Source: Winogradskyella tangerina (GTDB taxonomy: Bacteria; Bacteroidota; Bacteroidia; Flavobacteriales; Flavobacteriaceae). From it: DNA of 64,000 nt. Position numbers and translations under genes: made by a program. This document shows positions 1-7,950 of this stretch, piece after piece; the first letter of the stretch is position 1; every line of letters starts with the position of its first letter. The stretch spans positions 310,001 to 374,000 of the forward strand of contig NZ_QERF01000002.1 in the NCBI RefSeq assembly GCF_003260205.1, in the 5' to 3' direction. Under the pieces are notes generated by a model. It saw only the letters and a program-made list of their open reading frames with translations. It was not told the origin of the DNA and did not search any database.

Positions 1-131
1 CTAGTCCCATGACGTTGTATTTAAGGTTCTTATAAAATTAGTCTAAAATTCTTAACTTTTGTTACTATCCTTGATTTCAAAAGGTAATTTATCCTTCAAA
101 ATAGATCTTGTTAGTCGCTAAACAACAACTA

Positions 132-1367
132 CTAAATATTCGCCTTTATCGTTTCAATTACCCAATCTCTAAAGGAATCATCCCAAGTTTCATAGCTTTT
201 GTAAAATTGTTCTTTATCATACCAGTATAGAAACAGTACGTCCTTTGGCGCAATATTGATCAATAATTTATGGATTAAATCACGATGCTTGGTAGATAAT
301 GAAGAATGCGGTTGGTGCAGTGCAAAATACATGGATTGCTCTACCATATCTTCAATTTTATAAGCATTACTTCGCTCTAATCGCTCGAGATAGAGTTCGG
401 CACCCATAATTTGCTTTCTTGCCTTAATATCAATTTTATTCAGATAACTTTTGAAAAGAGATTTACTATCTAAAATTTCTTTAATAGGATGCTCAGCGTC
501 TTGAAGTATTTGATAAAGTTCAAACTTCTTTATACGGTCGTAATTTGGTGTTGTGACCATATGCTCCAAATCGCACTCAATAATGATATGACTTTTCAGT
601 TTATCTACTAACTCGCGTTGATCAATGTGGTAAATTAAAACATCGTGAATGGTATCCTTAATGGCTTCCTTATAGATCTTTTTACTCTCAAAAACTAAAA
701 TCGGTTTAATAAAATCTCGTAATAGATAAACTCCGTCAAACGCCCTAGTATAAAATGAATCTGTAGAAAACTTTAAAGGCTCTAATTTGAGATCTCTGTT
801 ACGAAGATCACCATAAGCCTTAGCCGACTCTAATAATTCATTATGAATACGTTCATCAATAAAATTATTATCTCTTCGGAACTTTTCTACGAGCTGCATC
901 TGTTCTCTCTGCTTCTCTTCAAGATTATCAATTAGTCTGAAGGTGATTTTGACATCTTCGTACTTCAGAATATCCAAAGGTTCATAAAACACATCTATAT
1001 CCTGATCAAAATCAATACATATCGCAGAATCTCTGGTAATATCATTGATCTTTTGTCCATGTGTTCTAAAGATATGTTGCATCATTTCCCGATCGAAGGA
1101 ATGAAAAGGTAAATAAACAGGTTTCCCTTTTTGCAATGGCGAAATTATAATTCCATGAGGATTAGCATCGCCGTGATTGAGGTACTGAACGTCTTTCTTT
1201 TCATCTGCAACTTCCGGACTCCATCCAACGCCGTCAATTGAGAAGGACTTAAGTTTAGTCTCTTTAAAACCTAAGGTTTTTAAACACTTATTATAGCGTT
1301 CCACTAACTTTCCGCTGACCGGAATGAGTTCACTTCTGTAAAGGTTTGCCTGTTTTAATTTATCCAT
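132..1367 (-). CDS. conserved hypothetical protein, last gene of AAA/coiled-coil operon
   Basis: A 411-residue soluble protein with no signal peptide or membrane segment. I do not recognise the fold. It is mixed and charged, with a helical stretch near residues 140-200 rich in Glu, Lys and Arg, and an aromatic C-terminal tail (LFLYWYDKEQFYKSYETWDD). Its start lies about 60 bp after the Nudix stop, on the same strand, so it is probably the last gene of the five-gene leftward operon that begins at 6512. It may belong to one of the DUF families restricted to Bacteroidetes, but I cannot confirm which. The gene call is firm and the function unknown. Confidence 0.75.
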   Translation of the reverse strand: MDKLKQANLYRSELIPVSGKLVERYNKCLKTLGFKETKLKSFSIDGVGWSPEVADEKKDVQYLNHGDANPHGIIISPLQKGKPVYLPFHSFDREMMQHIFRTHGQKINDITRDSAICIDFDQDIDVFYEPLDILKYEDVKITFRLIDNLEEKQREQMQLVEKFRRDNNFIDERIHNELLESAKAYGDLRNRDLKLEPLKFSTDSFYTRAFDGVYLLRDFIKPILVFESKKIYKEAIKDTIHDVLIYHIDQRELVDKLKSHIIIECDLEHMVTTPNYDRIKKFELYQILQDAEHPIKEILDSKSLFKSYLNKIDIKARKQIMGAELYLERLERSNAYKIEDMVEQSMYFALHQPHSSLSTKHRDLIHKLLINIAPKDVLFLYWYDKEQFYKSYETWDDSFRDWVIETIKANI

Positions 1368-1429
1368 TTTCTAGCCGTTGAGGCGGTCGTCATTTATTTT
1401 ATATTCCTTCTTATAAAGAACAACCACAA

Positions 1430-2008
1430 CTATACTAATTTATGTATTTGAGCATATTGTAGCAACATAATAGTTTTCGCATCGATAATTTCTTCATTCT
1501 TTATCATCTGAATCGTCTTATCAATGGATAACTCTAGTATTTCTATTTCTTCATTTTCGCTTTCCAGTCCGCCGCCGTCATTTATTTTCATACTGTCTTG
1601 ATATTCGGCAACAAACAGATACATTTTTTCAGTCAACGCACCTGGCGATGTATACGCTGTTAACACCTGTTTAGCATCATCGATCTTATACCCGACTTCT
1701 TCTTCAGTCTCCCTGATAATAGTCGCTAATGGAGAGTCATTTCCATCAATGGCGCCCGCACAAACTTCTATGGACATAGCGTCTCCTTTATCATTTTCAT
1801 AGATTGGCATTCTGAATTGCCGCGTTAAAATTACAGTTCGTTTTTCCTTATTATACAACAAGATAGCTGCACCGTTACCACGGTTATAGGTTTCGCGAGA
1901 AAGGCGTTTCCAATCGCCATTTTTGAATTGGAAGTCGTAATCAATACGATCTAGAACAGCCCATTCTCTTGAAAGGTTTACATGCTTTATGTTTTTTAGA
2001 TTATTCAA
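1430..2008 (-). CDS. NudK-like Nudix hydrolase (GDP-mannose / nucleoside-diphosphate-sugar pyrophosphatase)
   Basis: Nudix-fold hydrolase of the NudK/ADP-sugar pyrophosphatase group, which cleaves nucleoside-diphosphate sugars. Seen: the family N-terminus YNRGNGAAILLYN, then RQFRMPIY, a Nudix box ending RETEEEVGY, and the NudK-type SPGALTEKMYLF and GGGLESENEEIEIL segments. The first box Glu is Asp here (GAIDGND). The reading frame can be extended to a TTG at 2053, inside the upstream ATPase gene. I prefer the TTG at 2008, 4 bp after the ATPase stop, because it gives an N-terminus (MNNLKNIKHVNLS) that lines up with NudK. Its placement in an operon with an AAA ATPase and a coiled-coil protein is unusual for a housekeeping pyrophosphatase. 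Confidence 0.85.
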   Translation of the reverse strand: MNNLKNIKHVNLSREWAVLDRIDYDFQFKNGDWKRLSRETYNRGNGAAILLYNKEKRTVILTRQFRMPIYENDKGDAMSIEVCAGAIDGNDSPLATIIRETEEEVGYKIDDAKQVLTAYTSPGALTEKMYLFVAEYQDSMKINDGGGLESENEEIEILELSIDKTIQMIKNEEIIDAKTIMLLQYAQIHKLV

Positions 2009-2012
2009 AGGA

Positions 2013-3974
2013 CTAACTGCGCTTATCAAATTGTTCCCTGGCTTCTGTTTCAATATTTAATTGATTTACTCTTGCATCAACTTTGCGTTTGAAGTCCGTA
2101 TCAGCAATAGTCGCAACATTATCTAAATAACGTACTACTTCCTGTCGTCTGATATCACTAAAGTCGAGCCCTTTCATATTGGCACGCATCAACTCTTGAA
2201 GCATTCCAAATTTGGTATCGTAGTCCTTTTTGAAATAGGTCTCTGGATTTTCAAACCAATCTGATTCAAGATCAAAATCCGTTAGTCTCAGAGAAACCGC
2301 TTTCTGAATATTTCTTACATCACGAGAAGAGAAAAATGGAAATATCTTCTGTATTTCGGTATATAAATGTGCATAAAACATATGATCGTCATCGTCGTAC
2401 TTTCTTGCCACTTTTTCAAAAGTATCGAGAACGCGCTCCTCTGTTGGCTTATCTATTTTCTCTAAAATTTCACCAAGATTCTTCGCAACTTTTTGCGCAT
2501 CCAAATATTTATAATCATCTGGATTATCCATATTGATGAAATTCGGCATGGTTTCTTCTAAACTACGCCACCAGAGATAATCCTGATCAACGAAGTCCTT
2601 TTCATTTCGGGCACCATCAATTTTAAATCGCCCTTGCACACGTGATATTACCGCCTTATCTAACATCTCAGGAAGGTTGGTAAACAAACCGATTGAACTA
2701 TTCCCATAGTTTACGGCATAAGCGCCTTCAGTATAGCGTAAGAAAACCCCAATCACCTCTTTTACACCAGCAGAAACGCCTTGAGCAGTACGTTCCTGTA
2801 GATTATTCTCAGCATCATCAATAGGTGCAAATATTAAGCGTGTTGGGTCTTGCAAAGGTTTCATCCATTCAACCATTTTTTCAGCAGAACCTCCTTGAAA
2901 TGTTGAGATCAGAGTATCTGGCATTGGATGGAACAAAAACGGAATATCTAAATTCTCGCTATGCTCTTTTAATCGTGTAGCGATGGCAGCAATAAGCATA
3001 CTCTTTCCAGTACCTGGTATTCCATAACCCATAAAAACTGGCATAAAACCACCTAATTCTTGAAATGGATTCTTCTTAGCTTCAAAATCGTAGCTTAACA
3101 AACGTTCTGTTAATCTTCTAGCGAAATGCTTTGCATCTTTATTACCAACGATCTGTTCAAACTGAATTTTATTAAACTCAACGCTAACAGCAGTACCTTG
3201 GAATACGTTATTCCAGCCATCTACTGCAAAGTCAGAGTTTTCTAATTTATAGGCTCTGTCAACTATAGTCCCGGTATATTCTAAAGAACTTTTACGCAAT
3301 TGAATTTCATCGATGAGTGCTTCAAAATAAACAACCGTAAAATCGATGACATCCTTGTCCGTTTTTATAATATCTGGATGCCCTAAGTACTTATCATAAT
3401 AAAACAGTTGACACGAAATTCCTTTGAGTGGTGTAATCAAAGACACCTCAGGAATCCCGGCAAACTTTTGCTTCATTACGGTAAGGTCGTCTGAAGCATG
3501 TGGTTTTAAATCGTGTAATATCTTATAAGCGGTTGCAAACAACATGAAAGCTGTTGCCGTCTGCATTTTACTTTCGTACTCTCGTTTACCTGCATTATCG
3601 AGGGCCGATCTATTTTCGTACAAAGTAGATAAACCTGAAGCATCATAATAACTATCCTTAATCCACAATCCTAAGGTAATGCCTTCCTGAACAGCAAATA
3701 AAGCATGATTAAGATAAATTGGAATGGCCACAGACTCTGGTAATAATCGCTTCTTTAAGGAAAGAATGGTTTTAGAAACTGAAGTCACTGACACACTACT
3801 TCCATTATTGGCCCGAGATAGATAAAGCAAAATAGATTCGTCCTTACCGTTATTATCTCTATTCTTGGCGCGTTGACTTTGTTCCCATTGAATAGATTTC
3901 AAATAGGATGTTGCCTCATCGCGAAGCATATCGAGTTCATTTTGTTTTATCGGAAAGGTTGAATTGTGTTCCAT
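2013..3974 (-). CDS. AAA family ATPase
   Basis: A 653-residue protein with one central AAA domain. Walker A is GIPGTGKS with Lys near residue 324. A Walker B-like strand reads RLIFAPIDDAEN, and an arginine-bearing segment ISRVQGRFKID follows. The first 270 residues are helical and unrelated to any domain I know. The C-terminal 200 residues are also helical. The protein looks cytoplasmic. It follows a 348-residue unknown gene by about 78 bp of repeat-like spacer and overlaps or abuts the Nudix gene downstream. I infer an energy-driven remodelling role acting on the products of its own operon, but no substrate can be named from sequence. Confidence 0.85.
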   Translation of the reverse strand: MEHNSTFPIKQNELDMLRDEATSYLKSIQWEQSQRAKNRDNNGKDESILLYLSRANNGSSVSVTSVSKTILSLKKRLLPESVAIPIYLNHALFAVQEGITLGLWIKDSYYDASGLSTLYENRSALDNAGKREYESKMQTATAFMLFATAYKILHDLKPHASDDLTVMKQKFAGIPEVSLITPLKGISCQLFYYDKYLGHPDIIKTDKDVIDFTVVYFEALIDEIQLRKSSLEYTGTIVDRAYKLENSDFAVDGWNNVFQGTAVSVEFNKIQFEQIVGNKDAKHFARRLTERLLSYDFEAKKNPFQELGGFMPVFMGYGIPGTGKSMLIAAIATRLKEHSENLDIPFLFHPMPDTLISTFQGGSAEKMVEWMKPLQDPTRLIFAPIDDAENNLQERTAQGVSAGVKEVIGVFLRYTEGAYAVNYGNSSIGLFTNLPEMLDKAVISRVQGRFKIDGARNEKDFVDQDYLWWRSLEETMPNFINMDNPDDYKYLDAQKVAKNLGEILEKIDKPTEERVLDTFEKVARKYDDDDHMFYAHLYTEIQKIFPFFSSRDVRNIQKAVSLRLTDFDLESDWFENPETYFKKDYDTKFGMLQELMRANMKGLDFSDIRRQEVVRYLDNVATIADTDFKRKVDARVNQLNIETEAREQFDKRS

Positions 3975-3989
3975 CTTTTAAGTAAAAAG

Positions 3990-4052
3990 TTCTAAGTTAT
4001 AAGTTATAAGTTATGAGTTGTGAGTTCACGCTTCTAACTCCTAACTGCTAGC
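3990..4052. repeat. 7-bp-period degenerate tandem repeat in operon gap
   Basis: The spacer between two operon genes can be cut into nine consecutive heptamers: TTCTAAG, TTATAAG, TTATAAG, TTATGAG, TTGTGAG, TTCACGC, TTCTAAC, TCCTAAC and TGCTAGC. The period is exact while the units drift. Heptamer arrays of this sort occur between genes in flavobacteria; their role is not clear to me. Confidence 0.7.
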
Positions 4053-5099
4053 TTATTTTTCAATTTTTAAATCTGAGACCTGAACTGGCGGAATGGCTAG
4101 TTTATTCATGATCTCAGGGGTTTTATTATATAACAATTGTATAATTCTATGCGGTGCAAATACATAACGCTGTCTGAATGTATTGCCCCATCTCTGAAAG
4201 GTTTGCTTACTAAAAAAGCTCCCTTCTTTAAATTCACTTTCAGAATTAAGTTCATCTATTTTGAAGGATATCAAATAAGATTCAAGCGGTATAGTCTTTT
4301 TTGCAATGCCGTCTAAAATCGCATGTGTTAATTCGTTCTCGTCCTTGGCAAATACATTGTGAATTGGCCCGAGGTCAATTCGTCTTATTAGTTTTGGTAA
4401 TACCTTCGGAAGCCTTTTATCTATGGCATAGGCCATGGTATCTAAAGCCATTTCGCGGTCAGAGGTATTTTTTAATACGCTGTAAATTTCGTCTTTATAG
4501 CCTTGAACATCTCGGCCGTCATAGTTGAAATACAGATAGCAAATAAAAGGTCTATTATGTGTAACATCATAAAAGCTCCAACTCACCAAATATTCTGAAG
4601 ATGAACCTTTTGGAGCCTCGATGATCTTACCTTGAACAAAGCGGTTAAATATATACTCTTTACGTGCTGACGTATAATAAACAATAGACGACGCCTGGAA
4701 TAGCTTTCGTTTGGAGATCGGTTGCTTCTTTCGCATCAAGGTGTCTAAGAATTCATCCTTAAGGACTTCAACATCGGTAAGCCTGCTAAGAAATTCTTCA
4801 CGCAATTCCAGATCATTAAATAAATAACGAAATTCTAAATAATTAGGAAAGCTTGAATCCGTAAGATCGACCTTCATATTCTCGTCGTCATCATACATGT
4901 ACTTAACACGCATGGCTTCAATAGAATACAACAACAAATCTGTATACTGTTTGAATAGCAGAATTTCCTGCTCATTCAATATTTGCTTCGCTTGAACAGC
5001 AGATATAAGCTCCTTGAGCGAGAAATCTATCATTTTATGATAGAATACGTATTGCTCTTTAGAATCGAGTGTTGCTGAATCTAATGGTGTTACGATCAT
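4053..5099 (-). CDS. conserved hypothetical protein in AAA operon
   Basis: A 348-residue soluble protein of unknown family, with no signal peptide, membrane segment or catalytic motif that I can recognise. It is rich in Leu, Lys and Glu. The middle holds an aromatic patch (YLVSWSFYDVTHNRPFICYL) that suggests a beta-rich core flanked by helices. It sits between the coiled-coil gene and the AAA ATPase on the same strand, separated from both by spacers of about 70-80 bp made partly of heptamer repeats. The fixed position suggests a partner or adaptor of the ATPase, which is inference from context only. Confidence 0.75.
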   Translation of the reverse strand: MIVTPLDSATLDSKEQYVFYHKMIDFSLKELISAVQAKQILNEQEILLFKQYTDLLLYSIEAMRVKYMYDDDENMKVDLTDSSFPNYLEFRYLFNDLELREEFLSRLTDVEVLKDEFLDTLMRKKQPISKRKLFQASSIVYYTSARKEYIFNRFVQGKIIEAPKGSSSEYLVSWSFYDVTHNRPFICYLYFNYDGRDVQGYKDEIYSVLKNTSDREMALDTMAYAIDKRLPKVLPKLIRRIDLGPIHNVFAKDENELTHAILDGIAKKTIPLESYLISFKIDELNSESEFKEGSFFSKQTFQRWGNTFRQRYVFAPHRIIQLLYNKTPEIMNKLAIPPVQVSDLKIEK

Positions 5100-5143
5100 T
5101 TTCTACTTGGTAGTTTACAGTCGTGTTTTTTTAATTAATTGTG

Positions 5144-5171
5144 ACTGAACACTGATTACTAAACACTATTT
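5144..5171. repeat. 7-bp-period repeat, second operon gap
   Basis: Four consecutive heptamers ACTGAAC, ACTGATT, ACTAAAC and ACTATTT end exactly at the stop codon of the 446-residue coiled-coil gene. The period matches the array at 3990-4052, but the unit sequence differs. Confidence 0.6.
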
Positions 5172-6512
5172 CTACCCTAAGAGATCATCCTCATTGGCTT
5201 CAGGTTTTGGTTCACCTTCAGGTTCACCACCTTCGCTTGGTGCATTAGGATCAGCATTATAATATTCCGTGAAAATCTCTTTCATATCAATCCCATAACG
5301 GTCTGCGAAATTCTTCTGGATTTCAGCATCTTTCGATCTGATATCCTTAAGCGCTTCGGCGTAACTTCCGTAGATTCCCTGCATAACTTTCTCATGAACC
5401 GGAATATTATCCATCATCTCTTGACGTGCTTTCGCGCTTGCTGTGTGCATAGCGGCGAGGGTTTCACCAATATGCTCATCAGTTTTAACTCCAAGATGCT
5501 CTAAAATTGCAGCGAACTCTTGATCGGTTCTGGCCTTCAATGCCACTACATATCCATCGTAGTATTTTAATCGCTCATCGGTATCTGACTTCAATTTAGC
5601 ACGATGAGTTTGTAGATTACTACGCAATGAAGTTAAAACCTTAATGGTAAGATTATGTTTATGAACAAAACTATCTTTTGAAGCCGCAAGGGTTATATAT
5701 GCATTTTTAAGACCTTCAAGCTCCTCTACTTTTTGCTCTAGTTGTGTAACTTTTTCTAATGCCTCAGAATATTCAGGAGATTGTTTATCAGCTACCTCCT
5801 CTAATGCTTGTCTGGCTTGCTTCAACAAAGCGTACTGTTCTTCTAGTCGCGCTTCTACCTCTTCTTTCTTCTGAAGAGCTTTAGTGTGGTTGTTGCTCGC
5901 TTCAACAATTGCAATTTTGAGACTTTCTTCAACTTCTTTGATTTCGAGCTCTCTATCCTTTAAACGCTTAATCGCAGCCTGACTTTTAAAAGACAACTCG
6001 TTTAATAAAGTCTGAACATCAGCTGTTTCAATACGCTCTTGGAACATGGCCTTTGCTCTATTATCTGCACCGTCACGTTGTTTCTGAGCAGAAGCTAATT
6101 CTTCTTCAGCCTTTTTGATCTTACTTTTACGACCCCAAAGATTATTCCACCAGGTATCTGGTTTAGCTTTGGCATCTTCAAGCTCAACTTTAGCACGTTC
6201 CAGACGTCTAACAGCATCATCGATAATCTTTTGCTCGGCCTCATTAAGTGCCGAGAAACCTTCGAACATAATACCCACCTCATCCTGATAATCAGTAAGG
6301 TCTTTTATGGCATCAAGAAGAGTAGTTCGGTCCTTTTCAGCCATATCTACCACATTATCTAATGTGGCGTTTAAAATCTTCTGACGACTTTCGGGATCAT
6401 CCTCCTGCGCCAATTTAGACTTCATTTGGTCTATGGCCTTTCCCCAGTTGACATCTACTTTTTCAGCTTTTTCTTGTGAGTTTGTCTCTAATAAATCGAA
6501 ATCATCAGACAT
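5172..6512 (-). CDS. long coiled-coil protein, first gene of the AAA operon
   Basis: A 446-residue cytoplasmic protein dominated by coiled coil between about residues 85 and 320, with many Glu/Lys/Ala heptads such as KALQKKEEVEARLEEQYALL. The tail is acidic and Gly/Pro/Glu-rich and ends in EDDLLG. There is no signal peptide or membrane helix. Proteins of this shape in flavobacteria are sometimes labelled microtubule-binding, and the helical layout is also faintly reminiscent of TelA (toxic anion resistance). Neither assignment can be proven here. As the promoter-proximal gene, divergent from 6680, it heads the operon with the AAA ATPase and is a likely scaffold or client. Confidence 0.8.
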   Translation of the reverse strand: MSDDFDLLETNSQEKAEKVDVNWGKAIDQMKSKLAQEDDPESRQKILNATLDNVVDMAEKDRTTLLDAIKDLTDYQDEVGIMFEGFSALNEAEQKIIDDAVRRLERAKVELEDAKAKPDTWWNNLWGRKSKIKKAEEELASAQKQRDGADNRAKAMFQERIETADVQTLLNELSFKSQAAIKRLKDRELEIKEVEESLKIAIVEASNNHTKALQKKEEVEARLEEQYALLKQARQALEEVADKQSPEYSEALEKVTQLEQKVEELEGLKNAYITLAASKDSFVHKHNLTIKVLTSLRSNLQTHRAKLKSDTDERLKYYDGYVVALKARTDQEFAAILEHLGVKTDEHIGETLAAMHTASAKARQEMMDNIPVHEKVMQGIYGSYAEALKDIRSKDAEIQKNFADRYGIDMKEIFTEYYNADPNAPSEGGEPEGEPKPEANEDDLLG

Positions 6513-6679
6513 ATTATATAGTGTTAATTAGTTGAACAATTTTTAGGATAAGCAATTTCGGTAATTTTTTTAAGACTATAAAAACTTTACCAGCAAATTA
6601 TAGGTAGCAATTGTGATAAAAATGTTACAGTATTTTAAATGTTGCTTTTTGTTGAATATCTTTAGAGCAAAACAAATCG

Positions 6680-7450
6680 ATGAAACTATCAAAATACATT
6701 GTTATTCTAACTCTTTTATTTGCATTTTTTTCGTGTAATGACAACAAAAAAAATGTTGATATCGCATCTGATAAAGAGGTGCAAAATCCTGAAAGCTCAA
6801 TTAAAGTAGTTCCGATCTCTCATGGAACATTAATTCTTGAAACCGATAAGGAGGTCATTTATATTGATCCAACTGGTGGTAAAAAAGCATTTGAAGGACA
6901 AAAAAGTCCAACATTAGTACTCATAACTGATATTCATGGAGATCATCTCAGTAAATCTACTCTAGAAGCTCTAAATTTAACTGAAGTACCAGTTGTTGCT
7001 CCTAAAGCAGTTACTGACAAGATTCCGACTACAATCAGCCCAAAAACCGTTACGATTAATAATGGCGACTCCTATACACACAATGCTATAAAGATTGAGG
7101 CTATACCGATGTATAATCTTAGAGAGGAAGCTTTAAAATTTCACACTAAAGGTCGAGGAAATGGCTATGTATTGAATATCGGCAATGAACGTATATATAT
7201 TTCTGGCGATACCGAAGATATACCTGAAATGCGCAATCTAATAAATATTGACCTTGCATTTGTATGTATGAATTTACCCTATACGATGCCTGTAGAAAGC
7301 GCAGCGAGTGCTGTTTTAGAATTCAAACCAAAAACTGTTTATCCTTATCACTACCGAGGCACCGACGGCTTGAGTGACGTGAATTTATTCAAGAGTATGG
7401 TTAATAAAGAGGATAAATCGATAAATGTTCAACTTTTGAAGTGGTATTAG
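6680..7450 (+). CDS. metallo-beta-lactamase-fold lipoprotein (UlaG-like hydrolase)
   Basis: A 256-residue predicted lipoprotein. The signal peptide ends in a lipobox (LLFAFFSC, Cys about residue 19). The mature part is a metallo-beta-lactamase fold of the UlaG-like branch: a strand-rich start with VIYIDPTGG, the metal motif DIHGDHL in place of the usual HxHxDH, a later GDTED, and a C-terminal YPYHYRGTD. The first metal ligand His is replaced by Asp, which is known in this branch. It probably acts in the periplasm on an unknown substrate. It is transcribed alone and divergently from the coiled-coil operon, with about 165 bp between the starts. Confidence 0.85.
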   Translation: MKLSKYIVILTLLFAFFSCNDNKKNVDIASDKEVQNPESSIKVVPISHGTLILETDKEVIYIDPTGGKKAFEGQKSPTLVLITDIHGDHLSKSTLEALNLTEVPVVAPKAVTDKIPTTISPKTVTINNGDSYTHNAIKIEAIPMYNLREEALKFHTKGRGNGYVLNIGNERIYISGDTEDIPEMRNLINIDLAFVCMNLPYTMPVESAASAVLEFKPKTVYPYHYRGTDGLSDVNLFKSMVNKEDKSINVQLLKWY

Positions 7451-7497
7451 CATTTTTAATATGTTAAAATTTAGAGTTGTTAACAACTCACCGAATC

Positions 7498-7538
7498 GTG
7501 TTTTTTAGCCGAAAACACTGCGTTTCGTCGTGTTTTTT
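7498..7538. promoter_or_regulatory. inverted repeat GTGTTTT...AAAACAC upstream of small membrane gene
   Basis: Seven-base inverted arms GTGTTTT (7498-7504) and AAAACAC (7512-7518) lie about 140 bp before the 7657 start. TTTCGTCG and a further GTGTTTTTT follow. The same words recur at 18015-18034 ahead of another small-protein gene. This could be an operator shared by the two genes. Confidence 0.35.
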
Positions 7539-7656
7539 ATTCGTTTCACCGATGTTTTTGTTGACAATTACTATGTAATTTCTTCTAAATAAAGCATTTG
7601 GAAAGGGTTTTTTTTCTATATTAGCACCATAGAACCCAAATCTAATAAAATTAATC

Positions 7657-7881
7657 ATGCTTAACAGACTGCTTTCCAAGGCTTTAATAGTGACCACGAC
7701 ACAACTGACGATGATTCTGATAGCAGTAGCATCTATTTTTTTAGTTTTTATTATCATCGCCATTATAAAGATGTATAGACTAAAAGCTGAAAATAAAAAG
7801 TTGATGGAAACTAACGCATTTAAGGATGTTGATGAATCCTATAAAGATTTTACCAGCGGTCATCTATACGGAGATAATTAA
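7657..7881 (+). CDS. small single-span membrane protein
   Basis: A 74-residue protein with one hydrophobic segment (about residues 18-40, MILIAVASIFLVFIIIAI), followed by a basic, then acidic cytoplasmic-type tail that ends HLYGDN. I recognise no family. It is a plausible gene because it is followed within 25 bp by a strong terminator and preceded by about 200 bp of non-coding DNA with an inverted repeat. Convergent with ettA. The role is unknown. Confidence 0.6.
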   Translation: MLNRLLSKALIVTTTQLTMILIAVASIFLVFIIIAIIKMYRLKAENKKLMETNAFKDVDESYKDFTSGHLYGDN

Positions 7882-7903
7882 CCAAACCACAGAAAATATT
7901 AAT

Positions 7904-7931
7904 AAAAAAGCCAGCTTTCGCTGGCTTTTTT
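7904..7931. terminator. bidirectional intrinsic terminator
   Basis: A-tract, stem GCCAGC / GCTGGC with a TTTC loop, then a T-tract. It lies between the convergent small membrane gene and ettA and can serve both. Confidence 0.85.
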
Positions 7932-7950
7932 GTTTGAAGTCATTGCCTAG

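Noticed and set aside
7488..7763. 91-codon minus-strand frame before the small membrane gene
   Set aside because: It covers a likely regulatory region and the opposite-strand start; composition looks non-coding.
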